From: Agromyces ramosus
GTDB taxonomy: Bacteria; Actinomycetota; Actinomycetes; Actinomycetales; Microbacteriaceae
DNA length: 64,000 nt
Direction: 5' to 3'
Assembly: GCF_004216665.1 (NCBI RefSeq)
Contig: NZ_SGWY01000003.1
Location: forward strand, 833,068-897,067
Position numbers and translations under genes: made by a program. The notes beneath the pieces were generated by a model. It had not been told where the DNA came from and searched no databases. It was given only the letters and a program-made list of their open reading frames with translations. Position 1 is the stretch's first letter. Each line of letters begins with the position of its first letter. Positions 16,078 to 23,731 of the stretch are shown in pieces.

Positions 16078-16914
16078 TCATCGGTGGCGGGAGGCGATCC
16101 TCTCGATCACGGTCGTGAGGGCGAAGAACACGAGGCCGAGCAGGATGGCGCCGATGACGAACGCCCAGGCCCGGGCGTAGGCACTGGATGCCGCGGCGGT
16201 CGTGATCGCCGAGCCGAGTCCCTGTCTCGGCCCGCCGAAGTACTCGGCGACGAGGGCCGAGATCACGGCGAGCGACGAGGCGATGCGCAGGCCCGTGAAG
16301 AAGTGCGGCAGCGCGGACGGGATGGTGACCGCCCGCGTCTCCTGCCGCGGGGTGGCCGCGTAGGAGCGCATGAGGTCGCGATGCACCGGCCGCACCTGGC
16401 GCAGGCCGCGGAGCGTGTTCAGGAACACGGGGACGAACGCGGCGATGGAGGCGATGATGATGCGCGCCACCTCGGACGTGGACCCGAACATCGTGTACAG
16501 CACGGGGGCGAGGGCCACGATCGGCACGACGGCGACGGCGGCGACGATCGGCACGAGCATGCCGTCGATGGCGCGGATGAACGACGCGACGATCGCGAGC
16601 AGCACGCCGATGACCGCGCCGATCACGAGCCCGATGAGCGCGTTGAGCCCCGTGACGAGCGTGGCCTGGAGCACCTGCGGCGCGTACTGCACGAGCTGGC
16701 CCCAGATCGCGGAGGGGCTGGCGAGCACGAACGGCGGGATGCCCGCCGCGACCACCACGAGCTCGACGAGCAGCACGAGCACGATGAAGAGCACGATCGG
16801 CGGCACGACGAGCCCGATGAACCGCCGGAGCGGGCGGTCGCCGGGGCCGCGGCGACGGCGCTCGGCCGGCGGTGCGAGCTGCGTCGCGATCGCGGCGTCG
16901 GGCAGGCCGGTCAT
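16078..16914 (-). CDS. ABC transporter permease (SsuC/ThiX type)
   Basis: Membrane subunit of 278 residues with about six hydrophobic spans. The EAA-type cytoplasmic loop reads RSYAATPRQETRAVTIPSALPHFFTGLR in pattern and docks on the ATPase. The ATG at 16914 overlaps the ATPase stop by 4 bases. A second permease gene with the same fold lies on the other side of the ATPase gene, so the importer is probably a heterodimer rather than the usual SsuC homodimer. Confidence 0.9.
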   Translation of the reverse strand: MTGLPDAAIATQLAPPAERRRRGPGDRPLRRFIGLVVPPIVLFIVLVLLVELVVVAAGIPPFVLASPSAIWGQLVQYAPQVLQATLVTGLNALIGLVIGAVIGVLLAIVASFIRAIDGMLVPIVAAVAVVPIVALAPVLYTMFGSTSEVARIIIASIAAFVPVFLNTLRGLRQVRPVHRDLMRSYAATPRQETRAVTIPSALPHFFTGLRIASSLAVISALVAEYFGGPRQGLGSAITTAAASSAYARAWAFVIGAILLGLVFFALTTVIERIASRHR

Positions 16915-17786
16915 CGCACGTCCACCCCCCTCGCCGCACCGGCGGATGACGCCTGCGGGCCGTGGAGAGCCTCGCGCACCGCGGTGACGCCCTCGAAGAA
17001 CGCGGTGTCCTCGCGCAGGTCCTCGCCGCGCTCGGCGGCCTCGCCGAGCCGCACGTCGATCTCGTCGGTGATGCGACCCGGACGCGGCGACATGACGACG
17101 ACCCGGTCGGACAGGTACACTGCCTCGGGGATCGAGTGGGTCACGAACACGACCGCGGCCCCCGTCTCGGCGCGGATGCGGAGGAGCTCGGTCTGCATGC
17201 GCTCGCGGGTCATCTCGTCGAGCGCGCCGAACGGCTCGTCCATGAGCAGCAGCCGCGGCGATTCGGCCAGCGACCGGGCGATGGCCACGCGCTGCTGCAT
17301 GCCGCCCGAGAGCTGGTCGGGGTAGTGCTTCGCGAAGTCGGAGAGCCCGACGAGCTCGACCAGCTCCGCCACGCGCGCCCGGCGCGCGCTCGCCCCCACG
17401 CCGTGCAGCTGCAGGGGCAGCTCGATGTTGGCCGCGACGGAGCGCCACGGCAGCAGGCCGGCCTGCTGGAACGCGATGCCGTACGCCTGGTCGATGCGCG
17501 CCTGCCGTGCGGTCCTGCCGAAGACCCGGATGTCGCCGGCCGTGGGTTCGTCGAGGTCGGCGATGAGGCGGAGCAGGGTGGACTTGCCGCACCCCGATGG
17601 GCCGATGAGCGACACGAACTCCCCGTCGTGCACCGTGAGCTCGATGCCGGTGAGCGCGGTGACCGTGGCCCCCTTCGCCCCGGTGAAGACCCGCTCGACG
17701 CCGCGCACGACGACGGCCTCGGTCGCATCGGCGGGGGGCGTCGGCCCGGTGGCGGCTGCGCTCGGCTGGGGCGCTGACGTGCTCAT
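16911..17786 (-). CDS. ABC transporter ATP-binding protein (SsuB/TauB type)
   Basis: Nucleotide-binding subunit, 291 residues. An N-terminal extension of about 25 residues rich in A, P and T precedes the ATPase. Walker A is GPSGCGKST, the Q loop is GIAFQQAGLLPWRS, the signature is LSGGMQQRVAIARSL, Walker B is LLLMDEPFGALD, and the H loop is VTHSIPEA. The SsuB-like signature points to nitrate/sulfonate/taurine/pyrimidine importers. The ATG at 17786 overlaps the preceding permease stop by 4 bases (ATGA) and its own stop overlaps the next permease start the same way. Confidence 0.92.
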   Translation of the reverse strand: MSTSAPQPSAAATGPTPPADATEAVVVRGVERVFTGAKGATVTALTGIELTVHDGEFVSLIGPSGCGKSTLLRLIADLDEPTAGDIRVFGRTARQARIDQAYGIAFQQAGLLPWRSVAANIELPLQLHGVGASARRARVAELVELVGLSDFAKHYPDQLSGGMQQRVAIARSLAESPRLLLMDEPFGALDEMTRERMQTELLRIRAETGAAVVFVTHSIPEAVYLSDRVVVMSPRPGRITDEIDVRLGEAAERGEDLREDTAFFEGVTAVREALHGPQASSAGAARGVDVR

Positions 17787-18706
17787 GCGGCGGTCTCCTG
17801 TCGGCGGAACGGGCTGAGGAAGGCGGCGAGGAGCGCGACGAACCCGGCGGCGACGAGGCCGAGCAGCACCGCACCGAGGATCGGCGACCACGGCTTGGCG
17901 GGATCGCTCGAGGCCGCGACGGCGGTCTCGAGGATGAGCCGGCCGATGCCCCCGCTGAACCCGACCGAGATCTCGGCCACGACGGTGCCGACCACGGCGT
18001 TCGCGGCGGCGAGCCGCAGGGCGGGGATGAGGAACGGCACGCTCGCGGGCAGCCGGAGCCGGAAGAGGGTGGTCCACCATCCCGCCGCGTAGCTGCGCAT
18101 CAGGTCGAGGTCGGCGGCCTCCGGACTCTGCAGGCCGCGCAGGGCGCCGACGGCGACCGGGAAGAAGGCGAGGTAGCTCGCGATGATCACGACCGACATC
18201 CAGCTCTCCCACGAGAACGCGCCGAACTCCAGTCGCGAGCCCCAGTTGCGGATGAGCGGGGCGAGCGCGATGAGCGGCACGGTCTGGCTGAGGATGACGA
18301 ACGGCAGCACGGCACGCTCGGCGATGCGGAACCCGAGCATGAGCAGGGCGAGCGCGAAGCCCACCACGACCCCGACCAGCCAGCCGAGCGCCGCGATGCC
18401 GAGGCTCACGAGCGCCGCGAGGAGCACCACGACTCCCAGCGGCAGCGCGCCCGGGGCACGGGTCACCGGCGTGGCCGCACGCGCGAGCATCTCCCACGTG
18501 TGCGGCATCGCCTGGTCGCTCGTGCGGGGAAGCAGCCGGATGCCGCTGCCGGTGACGCCTTCCCGGGCGCCGATCAGCCAGCCGTCGGCCGGCCCCACGA
18601 GCTTGTACAGCTCCCACACCGCGGCGAGCGCCACGAGGCCCAGCACGCCCCAGAGCACCGCGCGCCATCGCCGCGCTCGCCTGGTTGCGGGGGTCGTCGT
18701 CGTCAT
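17783..18706 (-). CDS. ABC transporter permease (SsuC/ThiX type), second subunit
   Basis: Membrane subunit of 307 residues with a basic N terminus (RRARRWR), about six spans and the EAA-loop segment MRSYAAGWWTTLFRLRLPAS. It has a larger first outside loop than the other permease gene. It overlaps both neighbours by 4 bases (LLM oxidoreductase upstream, ATPase downstream), so it is translationally coupled to the catabolic enzymes. Confidence 0.9.
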   Translation of the reverse strand: MTTTTPATRRARRWRAVLWGVLGLVALAAVWELYKLVGPADGWLIGAREGVTGSGIRLLPRTSDQAMPHTWEMLARAATPVTRAPGALPLGVVVLLAALVSLGIAALGWLVGVVVGFALALLMLGFRIAERAVLPFVILSQTVPLIALAPLIRNWGSRLEFGAFSWESWMSVVIIASYLAFFPVAVGALRGLQSPEAADLDLMRSYAAGWWTTLFRLRLPASVPFLIPALRLAAANAVVGTVVAEISVGFSGGIGRLILETAVAASSDPAKPWSPILGAVLLGLVAAGFVALLAAFLSPFRRQETAA

Positions 18707-19719
18707 GCCTTCGCCGTGATGTGCTCGGTCATGGCGGGGATCACGGTCTCGCCGTACACGCGCAGCGTCTCCTCCTTGTTGTCATGCTGGAGGTACCCGG
18801 CGAACTGGTCGACGCCGAGCTCGGCGAGCTGCTTCAGCTTGTCGAGGTGCTGGTCGGCGGTGCCCAGGAGGCAGAATCGGTCGACGATCTCGTCGGGCAC
18901 GAACTGGGTGTGCACGTTGCCCGCCCGCCCGTGCTCGTTGTAGTCGTAGTCCTCGCGGCCCTTGATGTAGTCGGTCAACGCGTCGGGCACGGTGCCGTGC
19001 ATGCCGTACTTCGCGACGATGTCGGCGACGTGGTTGCCCACCATGCCGCCGAACCAGCGGCACTGGTCGCGCATGTGCGCCCAGTCGTCGCCGATGTAGA
19101 ACGGCGCGGCGACGCAGAACTTCACCGACTTCGGGTCGCGGCCGGCCGCCTCCGCGGCATCCCGGACCGTCTTGATCATCCAGGCGGCGATGTCGACGTC
19201 GGCGAGCTGCAGGATGAACCCGTCGCCCACCTCGCCCGCGAGCTTCAGCGCCATCGGGCCGTAGGCGGCGACCCACACCTCGAGCTCGGAGCCCCGGCTC
19301 CACGGGAACCGGATCGTCGAGCCGTGGTACTCCACCGGGCGCGAGTTGCCGAGTTCCCGGATGACGTGGATCGACTCGCGCAGCTCGGCGATGGTGGTCG
19401 GCTTGCCGTTCGTGACGCGCACGGCCGAGTCGCCCCGCCCGATGCCGCACACGGTGCGATTGCCGAACATCTCGTTCAGGGTCGCGAACACCGACGCGGT
19501 GACCGTCCAGTCGCGGGTGGCCGGATTCGTCACGAACGGGCCGACCTTGATGCGCTGGGTCTGCGACAGGATCTGGCTGTAGATGACGTACGGCTCCTGC
19601 CACAGCAGGTGCGAGTCGAAGGTCCACACGTGCGTGAACCCGTGCGCCTCGGCGAGCTTCGCGAGCTGGATGGTCCGCGATGCCGGGGGGTTGGTCTGCA
19701 GGACCGCTCCGAATTCCAT
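18703..19719 (-). CDS. Luciferase-like (LLM) F420-type oxidoreductase of the CPS_4043-like family
   Basis: Cytoplasmic TIM-barrel enzyme of 338 residues, bacterial-luciferase superfamily, close to methylenetetrahydromethanopterin reductases. Segments are MEFGAVLQTNPPASRTI, FTHVWTFDSHLLWQEPY, VGPFVTNPATRDWTVTAS, CGIGRGDSAVRV and VAAYGPMALKLAGEVGDGFI. As I recall, the TIGR-type family it fits (CPS_4043) has unknown function, and its actinobacterial branch is thought to use F420. It lies between dihydropyrimidinase and the importer genes (ATGA overlap with the permease). Candidate roles are F420H2-dependent reduction of the pyrimidine ring or RutA-like ring oxidation. Flavin use instead of F420 cannot be excluded. 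Confidence 0.85.
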   Translation of the reverse strand: MEFGAVLQTNPPASRTIQLAKLAEAHGFTHVWTFDSHLLWQEPYVIYSQILSQTQRIKVGPFVTNPATRDWTVTASVFATLNEMFGNRTVCGIGRGDSAVRVTNGKPTTIAELRESIHVIRELGNSRPVEYHGSTIRFPWSRGSELEVWVAAYGPMALKLAGEVGDGFILQLADVDIAAWMIKTVRDAAEAAGRDPKSVKFCVAAPFYIGDDWAHMRDQCRWFGGMVGNHVADIVAKYGMHGTVPDALTDYIKGREDYDYNEHGRAGNVHTQFVPDEIVDRFCLLGTADQHLDKLKQLAELGVDQFAGYLQHDNKEETLRVYGETVIPAMTEHITAKA

Positions 19720-19752
19720 CGGCGCTCCCCTTTCGTGGTCGTGTGCGGGGGA

Positions 19753-21189
19753 TCAGACGAGGTACGAGCTGAGGCCGCGCTTGAGGAAGCGGCCGTCGCC
19801 CTTGGCGCCGAGGTACTCGTCGCCGTCGACGATGACCTTGCCGCGCGAGAGCACCGTGTCGACGTGGCCGTCGATCTCGTAGCCCTCCCACGCGGAGTAG
19901 TCCATGTTCATGTGGTGGGTCTTCTCGAGGCCGATCGACGTGTGGCCGTTCGGGTCGTACACCACGATGTCCGCGTCGGCGCCGGGCTGGATGGCGCCCT
20001 TCCTGCCGGCGAGGCCGAACATCCGCGCGGGCGTGGTGCTGGTGAGCTCCACCCAGCGCTCGAGCGTGATCTCGCCCGTGACGACGCCCTGGTACATGAG
20101 GTCCATGCGGTGCTCGATCGAGCCGATGCCGTTCGGGATCTTGCGGAAGTCGCCGAGGCCGAGCTCCTTCTGGTCCTTCATGCAGAACGGGCAGTGGTCG
20201 GTCGAGACCATCTGCAGGTCGTTCGTGCGGAGCGCCTGCCACATCGCGTCCTGGTGCCGCTCCTCCCGGCTGCGGAGCGGCGTCGAGCACACCCACTTCG
20301 CGCCCTCGAAGTGCCCCCACTGCTCGCTCTCCGCGCCGAGCTGCTCCTCGAGCGAGAGGTAGAGGTACTGCGGACACGTCTCGCCGTAGACGTTCTGGCC
20401 CTTGTCGCGCGCCCACGCGAGCTGCTCCACGGCCTGCTTCGCCGACACGTGCACGACGTAGAGCGGCGCACCCGTCAGCTTCGCGAGCATGATCGCGCGG
20501 TGCGTCGCCTCCTCCTCCATCTCCCAGGCGCGGGCGATGCCGTGGTAGTACGGATCGGTCTTGCCCTGGTCGACGAGCTGCTGGGCGAGCACGTCGATGG
20601 CAGGGCCGTTCTCGGCGTGCATCATCGTGAGCATGCCGGTGTCGCGGGAGACCTGCATGGCCTTCAGGATCTGCGCGTCATCCGAGTAGAAGACGCCCGG
20701 ATAGGCCATGAAGAGCTTGAAGCTCGACACGCCCTCGTCGGGCAGCCGTCGCATCGCCGCGAGCGAGTCCTCGTTGACGTCGCCGACGATCTGGTGGAAC
20801 CCGTAGTCGATCGCGCAGTTGCCCGCCGCCTTCTCGTGCCACGCGGCAAGCCCGTCCTCGACGCGCTGACCGTAGGTCTGCACCGCGAAGTCGATGATCG
20901 ACGTCGTGCCGCCCCAGGCGGCCGCCCGCGTGCCCGTCTCGAAGGTGTCGGATGCCTCGGTGCCGCCGAACGGCAGCTGCATGTGCGTGTGCGCGTCGAT
21001 GCCGCCCGGGATCACGTACTTGCCGGCGGCGTCGATGACGCGATCGACGGATGCCGCGACATCCGTGCCCAGCAGGGTGCTGCCGGGCTCGAGCACGGCC
21101 CGGATCGTCTCGCCGTCGACGAGCACGTCGGCGACGGCGCGACCCGTGGCGCTCACGACGGTGCCGCCGGTGATGAGGGTGGTGGTCAT
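19753..21189 (-). CDS. hydA: Dihydropyrimidinase (D-hydantoinase)
   Basis: Zinc amidohydrolase of 478 residues that opens dihydrouracil or dihydrothymine to the N-carbamoyl-beta-amino acid. It also opens hydantoins. Metal ligands visible are the HxH of GGIDAHTHMQLPFGG, the carbamylated Lys in SSFKLFMAYPGVFYSD, the His residues in YVVHVSAKQAVEQ and TMMHAENG, and the Asp of VSTDHCPF-type context. Start ATG at 21189, preceded by AAGGAGC. It stands between beta-ureidopropionase (27 bases) and the LLM gene (33 bases), as expected for the second step of reductive pyrimidine breakdown. Confidence 0.95.
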   Translation of the reverse strand: MTTTLITGGTVVSATGRAVADVLVDGETIRAVLEPGSTLLGTDVAASVDRVIDAAGKYVIPGGIDAHTHMQLPFGGTEASDTFETGTRAAAWGGTTSIIDFAVQTYGQRVEDGLAAWHEKAAGNCAIDYGFHQIVGDVNEDSLAAMRRLPDEGVSSFKLFMAYPGVFYSDDAQILKAMQVSRDTGMLTMMHAENGPAIDVLAQQLVDQGKTDPYYHGIARAWEMEEEATHRAIMLAKLTGAPLYVVHVSAKQAVEQLAWARDKGQNVYGETCPQYLYLSLEEQLGAESEQWGHFEGAKWVCSTPLRSREERHQDAMWQALRTNDLQMVSTDHCPFCMKDQKELGLGDFRKIPNGIGSIEHRMDLMYQGVVTGEITLERWVELTSTTPARMFGLAGRKGAIQPGADADIVVYDPNGHTSIGLEKTHHMNMDYSAWEGYEIDGHVDTVLSRGKVIVDGDEYLGAKGDGRFLKRGLSSYLV

Positions 21190-21216
21190 GGTTCGCTCCT
21201 TCGCGTGGCTCGTCGA

Positions 21217-22065
21217 CTACGGCTTCGGGATGGAGGTGTAGGAGTCGGGACGCCGGTCGCGGTAGAACTGCCAGGCGTTGCGGACGTCGCGGATCATGTC
21301 CATGTCGAGGTCGCGCACCACGACCTCCTCGTCGGTCTCCGAGCCGTACCCGCCGACGATGTTGCCCTGCGGGTCGACGAACTGGCTCTTGCCGTAGAAG
21401 TTCACGGCGAGTTCGCCGTACTCGTTGTCCTCGAGGCCGACCCGGTTGGCGGCGGCCACGAAGTAGCCGTTGGCGGCGGCGGCGGCCGGCTGCTCGATCT
21501 CCCAGAGGCGGTTCGAGAGGCCCGGCTTCGTGGCGTTCGGGTTGAAGACGATCTGCGCGCCGTTCAGGCCCAGCTCGCGCCAGCCCTCGGGGAAGTGCCG
21601 GTCGTAGCAGATGTACGCGCCGATGGGCCCGACGGCCGTGTGGAACACCGGATAGCCGAGGTTGCCGGGGCGGAAGTAGAACTTCTCCCAGAACTTGTCG
21701 AGGTTGGGGATGTGGTGCTTGCGGTACGAACCGAGGATCGTGCCGTCGGCGTCGACGACGACCGCGGTGTTGTAGTAGACGCCGGGCTGCTCCTCCTCGT
21801 AGATCGGCAGCACCATGACCATGCCGAGCTCCTTGGCGAGCGCCGCGAAGCGCTGCACGATCGGGCCGTCGGCCGGCTCGGCGTAGTCGTAGTACTTCAC
21901 GTCCTCGGTGATGCCGAAGTACGGGCCGTAGAAGAGCTCCTGGAAGCAGATCACCTGGGCGCCCTGCTCCTTCGCGTCGCGGGCGAACTGCTCGTGCTTG
22001 TCGAGCATGGACTCCTTGTCGCCGGTCCAGGTCGTCTGCGTGATGGCCGCTCGGACGATGGTCAT
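21217..22065 (-). CDS. Beta-ureidopropionase (N-carbamoyl-beta-alanine amidohydrolase), nitrilase superfamily
   Basis: Carbon-nitrogen hydrolase of 282 residues. The catalytic triad is seen as E43 (FQELFYGPYFG), the Lys in YRKHHIPNLDKFWEKFYF and the Cys in GAYICYDRHFPEGWRELGLN. It should release CO2 and ammonia from N-carbamoyl-beta-alanine or -aminoisobutyrate, giving beta-alanine or beta-aminoisobutyrate for the aminotransferase in the same operon. It is the first gene of the leftward operon, 220 bases from the divergent MocR gene. Start ATG at 22065 follows GGAGGC. Confidence 0.92.
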   Translation of the reverse strand: MTIVRAAITQTTWTGDKESMLDKHEQFARDAKEQGAQVICFQELFYGPYFGITEDVKYYDYAEPADGPIVQRFAALAKELGMVMVLPIYEEEQPGVYYNTAVVVDADGTILGSYRKHHIPNLDKFWEKFYFRPGNLGYPVFHTAVGPIGAYICYDRHFPEGWRELGLNGAQIVFNPNATKPGLSNRLWEIEQPAAAAANGYFVAAANRVGLEDNEYGELAVNFYGKSQFVDPQGNIVGGYGSETDEEVVVRDLDMDMIRDVRNAWQFYRDRRPDSYTSIPKP

Positions 22066-22176
22066 GTTGCCTCCTGAGTCGGTCGGCGTCGTTGCCGTCC
22101 GCTCGGTGCTCTGGGCGGGGGAGTGCTGCTCAGGTGCTACCGGGCGATGCTGCGACGCCGAGAGGTGGGGGTTTCC

Positions 22177-22198
22177 GAACGGGACTCGCGACCCGTTC
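22177..22198. promoter_or_regulatory. Inverted repeat GAACGGG-N8-CCCGTTC, operator candidate
   Basis: A perfect 7-bp inverted repeat lies in the divergent region between the pyrimidine operon and the MocR-type gene. It shares GAAC/GTTC half-sites with a second palindrome 7 bases away, consistent with two binding sites for one regulator, probably the adjacent MocR protein. Confidence 0.5.
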
Positions 22199-22204
22199 TG
22201 TTAT

Positions 22205-22219
22205 TGTTCGGCGTGAACA
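22205..22219. promoter_or_regulatory. Inverted repeat TGTTC-N5-GAACA, operator candidate
   Basis: A perfect 5-bp inverted repeat with a 5-base spacer sits in the only AT-rich part of the divergent region (22199-22270), where the promoters must lie. It shares half-sites with the palindrome at 22177. Confidence 0.5.
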
Positions 22220-22285
22220 TTTCTCTTTTGTTTCACTCTGTGTCGCTGTGGTTAATCATCCTGTCCCTTGCTTCGTGAGGAGGCA

Positions 22286-23731
22286 ATGGTCGTGTCGGGT
22301 ATTCATGTGACTGGTGCTCATCCGACGGGGCTTCGTGCGGATGCCTCCGCGCTGACCGCGCTCGCCGAGTTCCCCGATACAACCCCCCGCGGCATCGCCG
22401 GGGTGATCGCCCGCCTCGTGAACACGGGCGACCTGGCGGCCGGCGAACGGCTCCCCACCGTGCGCGAGCTCGCAAGCGCCCTCGGCGTGAGCCCGGCGAC
22501 GGTGAGCCAGGCGTGGCAGGCGCTGTCGCGGGCGGGACTCATCGAGTCACGCGGCCGAGCGGGCAGCTTCGTGCGCAGCGCGACCTCCGCTCGCCTCGCG
22601 CCCCGGATGCGCGGGATGGCGGCCCCGAACGACCCCGTGCGCCTCGACCTCTCGCGCGGGACCCCCGACCCGCTGCTGCTGCCCGCGCTCGGGCCGGCGC
22701 TGTCGCGGGTGTCGGCGCGCGCGGAGACCGGGAGCTACCAGGCCGAACCGGTGATCCCCGCGCTCGCGTCGGTGCTCGCGGCGTCGTGGCCCTCGACGGT
22801 GGAGTCGATCATGGTCGTCGACGGCGCGCTCGACGCCATCTCGCGCACGCTCGAGCAGGTCGTGCGCTTCGGCGATCGCGTGATCGTCGAGAGCCCCGGG
22901 TTCCCGCCCTTCCTCGACCTGCTCGACGTGCTCGGCGCCGAAGCCGTGCCCGTGCGGCTCGACGAGTACGGCATGGTGCCCGACGCCCTCGGCCGTGCGC
23001 TGCACCGGCGACCGGTCGCGGTGCTGCTGCAGCCGCGCGCCCAGAATCCCACGGGCGCGTCGATGACCCCGGCGCGCGCCGAGGAGCTCGCACGCGTCAT
23101 CCGGGCGGCATCCGACGTGGACGACCTCGTCGTGATCGAGGACGACCACTCGGGGCTGATCTCCACCGAGGGCGACGTGACGCTCGGCACGTGGCTCCCC
23201 GACCGCGTCGTGCACGTGCGCAGCTTCTCGAAGTCGCACGGACCCGACCTCCGCATCGCGGCGCTCGGCGGTCCCCGCGAGCTCGTCGACCGCGTCGTCG
23301 CCCGACGCATGCTCGGCCCGGGCTGGACGTCGCGGATGCTGCAGACGATCCTGCTCGACCTGCTCACCGAGGGCGCATCGATCGATGCGGTGGCGGAGGC
23401 GCGGCGCCAGTACTACACACGCCAGCGCGCCCTCGGCGACGCCCTCCGCGCCCGCGGCGTGCCCGTGGCGCCGGCCGACGGCATCAACCTCTGGGTGCCG
23501 GTGCTGAGCGAGCGTTCGGCGCTCGTGCAGCTCGCCGCGGCCGGCATCCGGGTGGCGGCCGGCACGCCCTTCCTCGCCGCATCCGACTCGGCGGATGCCG
23601 CGAACGGCTCGCGCTCGCGGCCGGGCGGCGACTTCGTGCGCGTCACCGTCGGCGTGCTGCGCGACGGCACCGACGAGGTCGCGGACGCCCTCGCCACGGC
23701 GGCGCACCACCTCGCCGCGGGCGGCTACTGA
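22286..23731 (+). CDS. MocR-type regulator (GntR helix-turn-helix fused to aminotransferase-like domain)
   Basis: PLP-dependent transcription factor of about 481 residues. A GntR winged helix at about 25-95 (ARLVNTGDLAAGERLPTVREL, LGVSPATVSQAWQALSRAGL in pattern) is joined to a fold-type I aminotransferase-like domain. That domain has NPTGASMTPARAEEL, IEDDHSGLISTEG and the PLP lysine in VRSFSKSHGPDLRIAALG. The ATG at 22286 is only 2 bases from AGGAGG; the GTG at 22292 has ideal spacing and may be the true start. It is divergent from the pyrimidine operon and is its most likely regulator. A beta-amino acid forming an aldimine with PLP would be a sensible signal. It overlaps the next convergent gene by 7 bases. 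Confidence 0.9.
   Translation: MVVSGIHVTGAHPTGLRADASALTALAEFPDTTPRGIAGVIARLVNTGDLAAGERLPTVRELASALGVSPATVSQAWQALSRAGLIESRGRAGSFVRSATSARLAPRMRGMAAPNDPVRLDLSRGTPDPLLLPALGPALSRVSARAETGSYQAEPVIPALASVLAASWPSTVESIMVVDGALDAISRTLEQVVRFGDRVIVESPGFPPFLDLLDVLGAEAVPVRLDEYGMVPDALGRALHRRPVAVLLQPRAQNPTGASMTPARAEELARVIRAASDVDDLVVIEDDHSGLISTEGDVTLGTWLPDRVVHVRSFSKSHGPDLRIAALGGPRELVDRVVARRMLGPGWTSRMLQTILLDLLTEGASIDAVAEARRQYYTRQRALGDALRARGVPVAPADGINLWVPVLSERSALVQLAAAGIRVAAGTPFLAASDSADAANGSRSRPGGDFVRVTVGVLRDGTDEVADALATAAHHLAAGGY

Noticed and set aside
16911..18668. Single 585-codon frame as a permease-ATPase fusion
   Set aside because: Only the last 291 codons encode an ATPase with a clear ATG in a 4-base overlap. 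The upstream part is an out-of-frame shadow of the separate permease gene.
18685..22077. Open frame of 1130 codons on the plus strand opposite the pyrimidine operon
   Set aside because: It is the mirror of well-supported genes on the minus strand. Its product is V/R/D/H-rich without domains, the usual effect of high G+C on the complementary frame.
22268..22285. TTG start for the MocR gene
   Set aside because: The strong AGGAGG lies downstream of this TTG and points to the ATG at 22286 or GTG at 22292.
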